This document shows positions 37,062 through 45,437 of a stretch of 50,309 bases of DNA, one piece after another (the stretch's first letter is position 1; each line of letters starts with the position of its first letter). The position numbers and the translations under genes were made by a program. The stretch is from NCBI GenBank assembly GCA_963170185.1, contig CAUJGS010000059.1, positions 1 through 50,309 of the forward strand, in the 5' to 3' direction. The stretch comes from Bdellovibrionota bacterium. GTDB taxonomy: Bacteria; Bdellovibrionota; Bdellovibrionia; Bdellovibrionales; JAMPXM01. Under the pieces are notes generated by a model that was given only the letters and a program-made list of their open reading frames with translations, had not been told where the DNA came from and made no database searches.

Positions 37062-39306
37062 CTCACCCATCGCCCAGCAAGAGATAAAGCTTCTCACCGG
37101 AAACGAAGCCGCAGCTGAAGCGGCTAAGGCCATAGACTTTCATTTTATGGGCTACTATCCCATCACGCCGTCGACCGAGATCGCTCAGATACTGGACACG
37201 ATGAAATCTCGTGGCGAAATCTCAACCGTTCTTCTGCCGGCCGATGGCGAGCACGGTGCCGCCGGCGCGTGTTTTGGTGCGTCCACCGGTGGTGGACGAG
37301 TGCTTAACGCCACTAGCGCCAACGGCCTGCTCTATAGTCTTGAGCAGCTACCTGTCCAATCAGGAAGCCGCTTACCCATGGTACTCAACCTCGTCACTCG
37401 TTCCATTAGTGGGCCGCTCGACATTCGCTGCGATCACTCGGACCTTATGTTTGCGCTGCAAACAGGTTGGCTGATCCTGCTCGCCCCGAATCCTCAAGCC
37501 GTTTACGATATGAACCTCATGGCAATCCGCCTCGGGGAACACCCAGAAGTTCGCTTACCCGTGATGGTCGTAAGCGACGGCTTCTTCACGAGTCACCAAC
37601 GACGCTCGGTAAAAACACTTTCTCGAACAGAAGACGCCAAAGGCTTTTTGGGCGTCAGGAAAGATCCGCACACAAGCCTTGATCCTCGGAATCCCGTTAC
37701 GTTTGGTCCCTACATGAACGACCCCGACTTGATAAACAACAAGTACCAGCTACACGTCGCACACGAAACTGCGGCGCGCGTCTTTGACGAAATCGCCACC
37801 GAGTTCGAACAGCTCACCGGCCGCAAGTACCGACAACTGGAAGCCTACAACTGTGAAGACGCCGAGGTGGCGCTATTTGTGCTCAACTCCGCATCCGAAA
37901 CAGCCATGGATGCCGTTGATCGACTACGAGCCGAAGGAAAAAAAGTCGGGCTTATCAAACCGCATCTTCTAAGACCTTTTCCATCCACAGAACTTCAACG
38001 TATCACCCACCGCATACCCGTTGTCGTCATTGCCGAGCGCAGTGACACGCCTGGGTCTTCCGGCGGACCACTTTCGCACGAAGTGCGTTCGGCTCTCCTG
38101 ACCGATCACCACTGCGATGTCCTGGCTCTTAGCCGAGTGTTTGGACTCGGCGGACGCGACTTCCGCGAAGACGACGCAGTCGCTTTGTACGAAGAAGGGT
38201 TTCGAGCGCTTCAGAACCCCTCTGAAGTTCCAACCTTTGGCTTCGTGGGCCTACGTGAAGGCACCAGAAAACACCTTCCCCCAAAAGTGCTGCCTCCGCT
38301 TTCTAAAAGCGATGTCTCTCCCGGGCTTGTGCGAACCTCGAAACTTGAAAACGGTCAGATACAAGTCGCCATCGCGGACATCGCCGAGCTCGCAGCCAAA
38401 CCAAAACGCCTCACCCCCGGACACGGTGCTTGTCCCGGCTGCGGAATCTTCTCTGGTCTGGATCAGTTTTTCAAAGGTCTCGAAGGCGACATCGTCGTGC
38501 TCTACCACACGGGATGCGCCATGGTTGTCACAACCGACTACCCGTTTAGTTCGCATCGCGTGACGTACATCCACAACCTCTTCCAAAATGGAGCGCCAAC
38601 ACTCTCGGGCCTCGTCGAAATGTTTCATGAACGCCGCCGACGCGGTGAGATCGAAGTCGGCGAAGACCTTACGTTTGTCATGATCACTGGCGACGGTGGA
38701 ATGGATATCGGCATGGGGCCGACCATTGGAACCGCGCTACGCAATCATCGCATGATCATTCTCGAATACGACAACCAAGGGTATATGAATACCGGAGGCC
38801 AGCTTAGCTACACGACCCCCATGGGGCGCGCCACCAGCACAAGTCACAGCGGCAAGACGTTTCACCACAAGGACACGGTCGCCATCATGGCTGCAACCGG
38901 AATCCCATACGTCTTTACCGCCATCGAAGGCTACGGCACGGACCTGATCGAGAAAGCCGCCAAAGCTCAATGGTACGCACGAAACGAGGGGCTCGCATTT
39001 GGAAAGATCCTCATCACGTGTCCGTTAAATTGGGGATCCGAAGAGCGTCTCGGCCAAAACATTCTGCAAAATGCCGTCGACTGCTGTTTCTTCCCGCTCT
39101 ACGAAGTCGAACACGGAATAACTAAAATCAGCTACGACCCCGAGGCCCTCGGTAAAAAAAATGGCGTCGACACATGGCTTAAGCAGCTTGGGAAATCCAA
39201 ACACTTGCTTGAGGAGCGCAATCGTCCGCAGCTCAATGCTTTTCAAGCCGAAGTCGATCGGCGCTGGGCACGACTAAAGGCTCTTTCAACTCATCCTCTC
39301 CTCTAA
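37054..39306 (+). CDS. 2-oxoacid:ferredoxin oxidoreductase, fused alpha and beta subunits
   Basis: A 750-residue fusion. The alpha part (1-440) has GNEAAAEAAKAIDFHFMGYY, the YPITPSTE motif, and DGEHGAAGACFGASTGGG. The beta part (from about 450) has the cluster-binding CPGCG and a TPP-binding GDGGMDIGMGPTIG, and then EYDNQGYMNTGGQLS. It oxidatively decarboxylates a 2-oxoacid to acyl-CoA, reducing ferredoxin. The VVTTDYPF loop after TGCAM contains the third cluster Cys. It is translationally coupled to the gamma-delta gene. A specific substrate cannot be named with confidence. Confidence 0.87.
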   Translation: MNSSPIAQQEIKLLTGNEAAAEAAKAIDFHFMGYYPITPSTEIAQILDTMKSRGEISTVLLPADGEHGAAGACFGASTGGGRVLNATSANGLLYSLEQLPVQSGSRLPMVLNLVTRSISGPLDIRCDHSDLMFALQTGWLILLAPNPQAVYDMNLMAIRLGEHPEVRLPVMVVSDGFFTSHQRRSVKTLSRTEDAKGFLGVRKDPHTSLDPRNPVTFGPYMNDPDLINNKYQLHVAHETAARVFDEIATEFEQLTGRKYRQLEAYNCEDAEVALFVLNSASETAMDAVDRLRAEGKKVGLIKPHLLRPFPSTELQRITHRIPVVVIAERSDTPGSSGGPLSHEVRSALLTDHHCDVLALSRVFGLGGRDFREDDAVALYEEGFRALQNPSEVPTFGFVGLREGTRKHLPPKVLPPLSKSDVSPGLVRTSKLENGQIQVAIADIAELAAKPKRLTPGHGACPGCGIFSGLDQFFKGLEGDIVVLYHTGCAMVVTTDYPFSSHRVTYIHNLFQNGAPTLSGLVEMFHERRRRGEIEVGEDLTFVMITGDGGMDIGMGPTIGTALRNHRMIILEYDNQGYMNTGGQLSYTTPMGRATSTSHSGKTFHHKDTVAIMAATGIPYVFTAIEGYGTDLIEKAAKAQWYARNEGLAFGKILITCPLNWGSEERLGQNILQNAVDCCFFPLYEVEHGITKISYDPEALGKKNGVDTWLKQLGKSKHLLEERNRPQLNAFQAEVDRRWARLKALSTHPLL

Positions 39307-39451
39307 TTGCGCGGGTGCGCCAATACCTGAGTCCAGGATCAATGGACCGTGCGGTCTAAGATCTTGTCTTCAATTTTAACCGCAAGTTTGAATGACCTTG
39401 TCTTCCATGTAGACCCCACACGGATGAGGGGTTCGTAGGGATAAGGTTTAT

Positions 39452-39733
39452 ATGGAAGAGTTTGACGCAACCAAGGAGGGTGGCGTGAGGGGAACTGCTC
39501 TCATCGAGGAGCTGTCTGCGGCATCAGGACTGCCAGACGATCTCATCGGAGAAGAACTAAGTCGTATTATTTCCGGGGCCGGCAAGTCGACCGCCGATGT
39601 CACGCTCGATGACCTTCGAGAAATGCTCGCTTCTTATCTTCAAGACGTGCTTTCCGAAGCGAAAACCTCGTTCGAAGAGACACCGCCTCAAATTACTGAA
39701 ATCGACACGCCGAAACTTCGACGTGTAAAGTAG
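39452..39733 (+). CDS. Small acidic protein of unknown function
   Basis: 93 residues, strongly acidic and mostly helical, with no membrane segment or signal. The segment DVTLDDLREMLASYLQDVLSEAK looks like an amphipathic helical pair. AAGG lies upstream of the ATG. No family is recognised. The upstream gap 39307-39451 holds two small palindromes (GACCG-TG-CGGTC and a GCGC pair) but no clear terminator. Confidence 0.55.
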   Translation: MEEFDATKEGGVRGTALIEELSAASGLPDDLIGEELSRIISGAGKSTADVTLDDLREMLASYLQDVLSEAKTSFEETPPQITEIDTPKLRRVK

Positions 39734-39886
39734 ACTGTCTAAAACTTCGACGGCGGGTTTTGCGGATTCGTTCCCATCTTCATCTATTTTCGATTTCATA
39801 AATTCTTGAGAAAATCTGACCGTCGGTTGCAACCATAAATGCTCCGCCGACGTTTCCTCCGCAAATCACCGAATCGGAGGAATTAA

Positions 39887-41323
39887 ATGGCGCCCTTTTT
39901 TTCAAAAATCACCGTCGCGAGTTTTGCCACCTTCTCGTTTCTGCTTGCGATGGCACATGCCTCTCCGGCCAAGGCGCTCGACACTGTTGTCGCCTCGCAA
40001 GGCGATCTCTTCGTCAAAAACCTTCCGGCCAATTGGTCGCGCTCGATAGGTGAGTGGCAGTATTTCGACGTCGTCGATTGTTTCACCACACCAGGTTCCA
40101 TTTGTTATGGCTCCAATCCGACAAGCCCCTACGCCCTACCGGTTTTTCCGAGCGACGATAACGGACTTCCTGTTAAATCTTTTCAGCTTAAACAAAACGA
40201 ATCGATCGTCTTGTTTTTCCGTACACCTCCAAAGACTCGCTACTTTGCATTCACTCAGTATCTTTTTATGACCGCCGGCTCTTCTACGACGGAGTTCGCA
40301 AGCCTCAGCGATTCGCTGAACAACGCGCAAATTGGAACTTCAGATCTCGATGGCGATATGCAGCCATTTAACGAATACTCTGTCATCGTTTGGTCGCCCG
40401 ATCTCGGAACACGAGACCGGATCATTGCCATGCTAAAAGCCCAAGGCCATCCTGAAACCTCAATCAACTTCATTCCAATGCCTGTTGAGATTCAGAAAAA
40501 TAGCACGAATTATCGCTTCAGCTTTGGTTACGGCACGGCCTCTGATCAATTCACGATGTTGATGCGCATGGCTCTGCCAGAAAGCCAGGCCGAACTCGAC
40601 AACTACATCGCAACGAATCCGTTTTATGTCGTCAAAGTCGGTCCAGAAGACGGCACGCCCATCCCCGCACCGACGGTGGGCTACAAATCTGAACTGACCG
40701 GTGTCTCCGAGAGCGCGCTATTCCCGAATGCAGAAGCTACGCTCGATCGTCTGACAACAGACATCAAACGCCAATACGGCGCACAGTTTTCGTTCGTAAG
40801 CTCCGCGGTCGAATACACCGAGAAAACCGGCTGGGATTGCATTCTCGGCGAAGAAACGTGTGCCGGCGACAACCACGACGCACTTTATTCGCGCGACACC
40901 GGCGTGATTCGCGTTAAGAGCCTTCAAGACTTCGTGCTGGTTGTTGGCGTCAATCACCGAAGAACCGGCAAAGCCACTTACTTGAATCACTCGATCTATG
41001 ATTTACGAAAAATCGCGGGCATCGCGGGAGTCGCGGATCCTGAACTCACCTCGGAAAGCGCCCTGTACCACGCTGGCATCGCCCCTGGGAGCCTTAAGGC
41101 CAAAGCCTATCAAAACCTCTACGCCTACATGATCGCTTACGACTGCGCCGGCAAGTCGTACTGTCTCGAGATCCCACGCCCAACGCCCGCCAATCCCGTC
41201 GGCCTTGAGCCAGGCGCGCCATTCCTGGTGGTCGGCCGCAGCTATCTTGAGCCACGCAGCCTCGTTCGCCCGGCGCCGTCTGAGGTGGTCAAACACCGCG
41301 TCTTCCTCGCAACCAAGCGCTAA
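39887..41323 (+). CDS. Large secreted protein of unknown function
   Basis: 478 residues with a Sec signal peptide (cleavage after AKA, about residue 31) and a strong GGAGGAATTAA site. The mature protein is about 450 residues, with many Tyr/Phe/Ser and few charged clusters. It has four Cys in two pairs (VDCFTTPGSICYG and DCILGEETCAGD) plus DCAGKSYCLE, which may form disulfides. No catalytic motif is seen. A perfect palindromic terminator follows at 41367-41396. Confidence 0.65.
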   Translation: MAPFFSKITVASFATFSFLLAMAHASPAKALDTVVASQGDLFVKNLPANWSRSIGEWQYFDVVDCFTTPGSICYGSNPTSPYALPVFPSDDNGLPVKSFQLKQNESIVLFFRTPPKTRYFAFTQYLFMTAGSSTTEFASLSDSLNNAQIGTSDLDGDMQPFNEYSVIVWSPDLGTRDRIIAMLKAQGHPETSINFIPMPVEIQKNSTNYRFSFGYGTASDQFTMLMRMALPESQAELDNYIATNPFYVVKVGPEDGTPIPAPTVGYKSELTGVSESALFPNAEATLDRLTTDIKRQYGAQFSFVSSAVEYTEKTGWDCILGEETCAGDNHDALYSRDTGVIRVKSLQDFVLVVGVNHRRTGKATYLNHSIYDLRKIAGIAGVADPELTSESALYHAGIAPGSLKAKAYQNLYAYMIAYDCAGKSYCLEIPRPTPANPVGLEPGAPFLVVGRSYLEPRSLVRPAPSEVVKHRVFLATKR

Positions 41324-41366
41324 CCTTCGAGAGTCAGATACAAATCGAAGGGGTTTTCTGGCACAA

Positions 41367-41396
41367 AAAAAGCCTCCAGATATCTGGAGGCTTTTT
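41367..41396. terminator. Perfect bidirectional intrinsic terminator
   Basis: AAAAAGCCTCCAGAT and ATCTGGAGGCTTTTT are a perfect 15-bp inverted repeat with no spacer and A/T ends on both strands. It ends the secreted-protein transcript (plus) and the rplI transcript (minus). Confidence 0.92.
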
Positions 41397-41436
41397 AGCT
41401 ACTTCACGCAGCGCATTTCAAAAAAGAAGGTGGCAC

Positions 41437-41880
41437 TTATGCGCGTTCGACCACGATCGAAACGGGTGCTTCGAGACCGTCGCCAAGTTTTACGATTGCC
41501 TTGTGGCTACCGAGAACACGGATTGGTTCTTCCAGGTGGATGTCACGACGATCAATCGAGAAACCAAGTTTTTCGAGTTCGTTCGAGATATCGTTGTTTG
41601 TAACCGAACCGAAAAGCTTGTCCGCTTCGCCAGCCGTCGCTTTGATAACAACGTTTACGCCTTTGAGTTTCGCGATGACCGCTTCGCGCTCGCCACGAAC
41701 CTTCTTCAGCTTCGCTTCTGCAACGCGCTTATTGTGTTCGAACTCCGCCATACGCTTCTCAGTCGCCTCAGACGCCAAGAGACGTGGGAACAGGAAGTTA
41801 CGAGCGTAGCCGGCAGCCACACTGACCAATTCGCCGACTTTTCCAAGATTCTTAACGTCTTTCTGCAAGATGACCTTCAT
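41437..41880 (-). CDS. rplI: 50S ribosomal protein L9
   Basis: 147 residues, the usual size. The N-terminal RNA-binding domain begins [19 protein letters not shown] and includes [10 protein letters not shown]. The long central helix ([20 protein letters not shown]) and the C-terminal domain ([24 protein letters not shown]) are both recognisable. The ATG follows GAGGAG. It is the last gene of rpsF-DUF2232-rplI and ends at the palindromic terminator. Confidence 0.97.
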   Translation of the reverse strand: MKVILQKDVKNLGKVGELVSVAAGYARNFLFPRLLASEATEKRMAEFEHNKRVAEAKLKKVRGEREAVIAKLKGVNVVIKATAGEADKLFGSVTNNDISNELEKLGFSIDRRDIHLEEPIRVLGSHKAIVKLGDGLEAPVSIVVERA

Positions 41881-41990
41881 TTTAACTCCTCGTACAAATT
41901 TTAAAATTTCAAATCGTTTCTATTTCGTTCAGTTTCGGTTCGTTCAGTTTCGGTTTGTTCAGCTTTCGCTTCTCACAGAACTCTGATTGA

Positions 41991-42893
41991 TCAGATTTCC
42001 GTCTTGGATTTCGTCTGCACCGGAGGCCGATTCAGACGATTGCGAATATCCAACCAGTAGTCTGCCACGCCAACCACCGCGACAATCAGAGCTAGCTGAA
42101 GAGTCAGGATAAATCCCAAAAAGACTCGCCAGAAAGGTCCAACCGCGAAGTGATCGCAAGCTTTGAACACGACCGCCATTCCCTGAAAGAAATAGAGAAC
42201 AACAAACACATTCAAACCATTGAGACCGAGCGCCGTTAGCCACTTCACATCGTGTTGTGTGAACGAAGCCAGCAACACCGCCATCAAACCGTAGATCGCA
42301 AAATCCGCCAGACGGAAATCCGTCCACGAACGATTTGCTTTCCAGTCGGAGGCCGTGCCAAGCACTCGCATCCAAGTTCCTTCGCTAACCACGGCAATCG
42401 CAATTGCGATCAGGCCCAAAATGATCAAAGCCGAAGGAAGTTGGGACACGATCTGCTCAGTTTCGAAAGTGATCGAAGGATTGACCTCTTTCACTTTCGT
42501 CAGCGCTGTTTCGACCCACTTCGAGAGCCACGTCGCCGGGCTGATCCGCATTTCGCGGCACCAAGCTCCGAAGCCCACTCCTACACCTGCAACTAAAGCG
42601 GCAACCGAAACACCCGCAGCCGAGCCGCGAGACACTCCGAGCTTCTCAATCTCCGTGAAGAGACCGATCACCGCCGCAACGGCCAGAAAACCAAGAGCCG
42701 CTAGCTTCGCGCTCGCCAACCATGGGGTCGCAAACCAAAAGCCAGCCGAAATGAGAAGGACCATGGGCCAAAAAACCCAAAACGGCGAAGACATACGCAG
42801 TGCCCGAATCGGGCCCGCCGCCAAGATCACTGTCGCCCAGCTAAAACCGGCCGCCAGTATCCAGAGTCCTATGTGGCGGATGATTCCGCTCAC
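41991..42893 (-). CDS. DUF2232 family integral membrane protein
   Basis: 300 residues with about eight hydrophobic helices. The C-terminal region RLADFAIYGLMAVLL, LNVFVVLYFFQGMAVV and VVGVADYWLDIRNRLNRPP matches the DUF2232 pattern. A GTG start at 42893 has an excellent GAGGAGGAAGGC site. The gene lies where rpsR is usually found between rpsF and rplI. DUF2232 proteins are known from similar locations, but their function is unclear. Confidence 0.78.
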   Translation of the reverse strand: MSGIIRHIGLWILAAGFSWATVILAAGPIRALRMSSPFWVFWPMVLLISAGFWFATPWLASAKLAALGFLAVAAVIGLFTEIEKLGVSRGSAAGVSVAALVAGVGVGFGAWCREMRISPATWLSKWVETALTKVKEVNPSITFETEQIVSQLPSALIILGLIAIAIAVVSEGTWMRVLGTASDWKANRSWTDFRLADFAIYGLMAVLLASFTQHDVKWLTALGLNGLNVFVVLYFFQGMAVVFKACDHFAVGPFWRVFLGFILTLQLALIVAVVGVADYWLDIRNRLNRPPVQTKSKTEI

Positions 42894-42932
42894 GCCTTCC
42901 TCCTCGTTATGCTCTTAATCGAAGCGCTCTTC

Positions 42933-43463
42933 TTAAGCGTCTTCTCCGTCTTCCATATCTACATCGCCATCGTCATCGCCACGGCCACCGCCGAAGTCTT
43001 CACGACGTCCGCGTCCACCTTCGTCATCGCGACGTGGTCCACGGTTAGCCGCTTTGCGAGCTTGGAACTTCGCTTCACGCTCACGCTCACGCGCGGCGCT
43101 CTCAGCGAGAGCTGTTTTGAAGTCTTCAACATATTTCGCGAGATCCGTGCGGTCGTCGAGCGACGTGTGCATGAAGCGCAAAACGTTGTCGTTGATACGC
43201 ATTGTACGCTCAAGCTCGGTGATCGCTTTTGGATCCGCAGTGAACGTCGAGTGGAAGAACACCGCTTGTTTGTTCTTGCCGATTGGGTTTGCGAGTTTAC
43301 GCTTTCCCCATGTGTCGAGGTGTTTCACTTCGCCACCGAATTGCTCTTCGATGATCGACTTGTTTTTACGGAAGAGGGCCTTTTGATCGTCCTCGGAAAC
43401 GTCAGGGTTCATCAGAACAACGACTTCATAGGGACGCACGTACGGACGCTTTTCAAGCTGCAT
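42933..43463 (-). CDS. rpsF: 30S ribosomal protein S6
   Basis: 176 residues from the ATG at 43463, which has AAAGGA seven bases upstream. The open frame extends 72 codons further upstream with non-S6 sequence. The core is RPYEVVVLMNPDVSEDD, then KHLDTWGKRKLANPIGKN and FMHTSLDDRTDL. The C-terminal 45 residues are an Arg/Gly- and Asp/Glu-rich tail (GGRGRREDFGGGRGDDD), longer than in E. coli after processing. Such tails are common in S6. Confidence 0.95.
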   Translation of the reverse strand: MQLEKRPYVRPYEVVVLMNPDVSEDDQKALFRKNKSIIEEQFGGEVKHLDTWGKRKLANPIGKNKQAVFFHSTFTADPKAITELERTMRINDNVLRFMHTSLDDRTDLAKYVEDFKTALAESAAREREREAKFQARKAANRGPRRDDEGGRGRREDFGGGRGDDDGDVDMEDGEDA

Positions 43464-43636
43464 GTCCAATCCTTTCGGGTTGTGCCCACTCTCGGGCTTA
43501 AGCCCCCTCCGGACAGGGATGGGAGCAAGGTTTAAACTGGAGGAACTGGAGTAACATGCTCGGGGCCTAGAAACAAGGCAGACCCGCAATTGAGACTCCC
43601 AAGAATGGGCATAAACGTGCAGAATCTTTGTAAGCA

Positions 43637-43652
43637 CGCGTAAATTTACGCG
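43637..43652. promoter_or_regulatory. Perfect 16-nt palindrome before the FHA gene
   Basis: CGCGTAAATTTACGCG is a perfect palindrome with a TAAATTTA core that could overlap a -10 element. It ends 15 bases before the FHA start codon, in the divergent gap with rpsF. It could be an operator for either gene. Confidence 0.5.
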
Positions 43653-43667
43653 GTTTTGAGGTGAAAC

Positions 43668-44498
43668 TTGACCGATCAACCCTCTGATCAGACGCCTGAC
43701 GACGCGTCCGACCAGGCCCCCGACGGCCCGGCAACGGCCCCCGCCAACCAGGCGGACCAGCCCCAGCTGCTGCTTCGGATTTTAGAAGGCCCCCATCGTG
43801 GGACGCGAGCGCCCGTTCGCGAGGGGTTCACCATTGGTCGAAAAGAGGGCGACCTGATCCTCAAAGACACGAAACTTTCCGTCAAACACGCCCGAATCGA
43901 GTGGCGCGACTCCGAATGGCTTATGGTCGATCTCGGTTCGTCCAACAAAATCAAAGTCGACGGCGGCCGCTACCAGGAAGTTGTGCTCTACCCGGGCCTC
44001 AAGTTCATGGTCGGCTCAACGACAATCGAGGTTCTGGAAAAACCACAGGTCGCTCCGGCCACAAAAACGAAGGACTTTGAGTTCACGAGTTCGGTCGAGG
44101 TCGCCGTCGACACGCTCACGTGGCGCGAAATTTTATCGGCCTTGATCACGAAAGTTCAAACTCTCCCCAATCGCAGCCCTGGCGGAGCGATTCGCCCCTT
44201 TCCTACCGTTCTCAAACTCGAGTTCATATCGGGCGTGCAGACGGGAACCACCTGGCATATCGGCTACGGCCCACGGGAAATCGGTGCGCGCTCGTTTGAT
44301 CTACCTCTCCTCGACGAAGCCGCCCAGGATTCCTCGTTTTTTCTCGACACCTCCGCAGGGAAAGTGACCTTTCGGCCGGCCCCCAGCTCCAACGTCCGTC
44401 TCAACGGTCAGCCCGCCCCGCAAGAGGCTATTCCGCTACACTCTGGGGATCGAATTGAAATAGGGAAAACTCGTATTCGCGTCCTTCTCGACAACTGA
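43668..44498 (+). CDS. Tandem FHA-domain protein
   Basis: 276 residues from TTG at 43668, with GAGGTG upstream. The N-terminus is an Asp/Pro/Gln-rich disordered segment (1-28). A clear FHA phosphothreonine-binding domain follows at about 30-110 (FTIGRKEGDLILKDTKLSVK, MVDLGSSNKIKVDG). The C-terminal half (about 180-276: GPREIGARSFDLPLLDE, NVRLNGQPAPQE, LHSGDRIEIGKTRIRV) looks like a second, degenerate FHA. It lacks membrane segments. It could dock Ser/Thr-kinase or type VI/III-like partners, but none is in the window. Confidence 0.8.
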   Translation: MTDQPSDQTPDDASDQAPDGPATAPANQADQPQLLLRILEGPHRGTRAPVREGFTIGRKEGDLILKDTKLSVKHARIEWRDSEWLMVDLGSSNKIKVDGGRYQEVVLYPGLKFMVGSTTIEVLEKPQVAPATKTKDFEFTSSVEVAVDTLTWREILSALITKVQTLPNRSPGGAIRPFPTVLKLEFISGVQTGTTWHIGYGPREIGARSFDLPLLDEAAQDSSFFLDTSAGKVTFRPAPSSNVRLNGQPAPQEAIPLHSGDRIEIGKTRIRVLLDN

Positions 44499-44542
44499 GA
44501 TTCACGCTATATTCATGCCCTCTGCGAGGAAACGAGATCGAC

Positions 44543-45436
44543 ATGCTTAGTGAAATTCCAAAAAAGACCGGCACTTTTCAAAGTTACGATGGCACGACGA
44601 TCTATTACGAAGAGCGCGGCGCAGGTCGACCGATTGTTCTTTGCTATGGCTTGGCTTGCCTCATCAATCATTGGACACATCAGATTCGCTATTTCTCGCA
44701 AAATTACCGCGTGATCGTTTTCGATTACCGCGGCCATCATAACTCTGGCGTACCCGCTGACCAAAGCGAGCTTTCTGTCGACGCTCTGGTGAAGGATATG
44801 CGAGCTCTGCTCAATCATCTCGATATTCAGCAGGCTTCGTTTTGGGGCCATAGCTACGGCGTTCAGCTCTTGCTCCGCTACTACGACCTCTATCCAGAGA
44901 CCGTAAAAAACCTGGTGTTCATTAATGGCTTTGCGACAAACCCCATTCGCGGCATGTTCGGCCAGGTCATGGGGCCCGAGGCGATCACCAAAGTCTTTCG
45001 TGCCTTTCAAGAAGGCTACAAGCTCGCCCCACAACCCCTAACGGCACTGTGGCGTGCGGCCGTGCTTAACCCAATATCCATTCCGCTGGCAGCGCTTGCG
45101 GGTGGTTTCAATCTCTCGCTCACAAGCATCAAGGACATCGAAGTCTACGCGCGAGGAGTCGCGTCTCTCGATATCGAGATTTTCATGAAGCTCTTTGAAG
45201 AGATGATGGACTATGACGGCACGGCCGTTTTGGAGCAGATCAAAGTTCCAACCCTTATCGTCAGCGGAACAAAAGATGGCGTCACACCGGCTTCGCATCA
45301 GTATGCCATGCAGAAAAAAATCAAGGGGAGCGAACTGCTTCGCGTCCCCTATGGATCTCACTGCACTCAGCTTGATTTGCCGGAGTTCGTGAATTTGCGC
45401 GTCGAAAAGTTCCTCGCGCAAAACTTGTACAACTAG
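44543..45436 (+). CDS. Alpha/beta hydrolase
   Basis: 297 residues. The nucleophile elbow GHSYGVQ gives Ser104, Asp245 is in SGTKDGVTP, and His273 is in YGSHCTQL, so the triad is complete. An oxyanion region lies at VLCYGLACLINHW. The lid insertion at about 130-220 contains Leu/Ala/Ile-rich helices. The family covers esterases, haloperoxidases and thioesterases, so the substrate is unknown. It follows the FHA gene by 44 bases, without a signal peptide. Confidence 0.85.
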   Translation: MLSEIPKKTGTFQSYDGTTIYYEERGAGRPIVLCYGLACLINHWTHQIRYFSQNYRVIVFDYRGHHNSGVPADQSELSVDALVKDMRALLNHLDIQQASFWGHSYGVQLLLRYYDLYPETVKNLVFINGFATNPIRGMFGQVMGPEAITKVFRAFQEGYKLAPQPLTALWRAAVLNPISIPLAALAGGFNLSLTSIKDIEVYARGVASLDIEIFMKLFEEMMDYDGTAVLEQIKVPTLIVSGTKDGVTPASHQYAMQKKIKGSELLRVPYGSHCTQLDLPEFVNLRVEKFLAQNLYN

Positions 45437-45437
45437 A

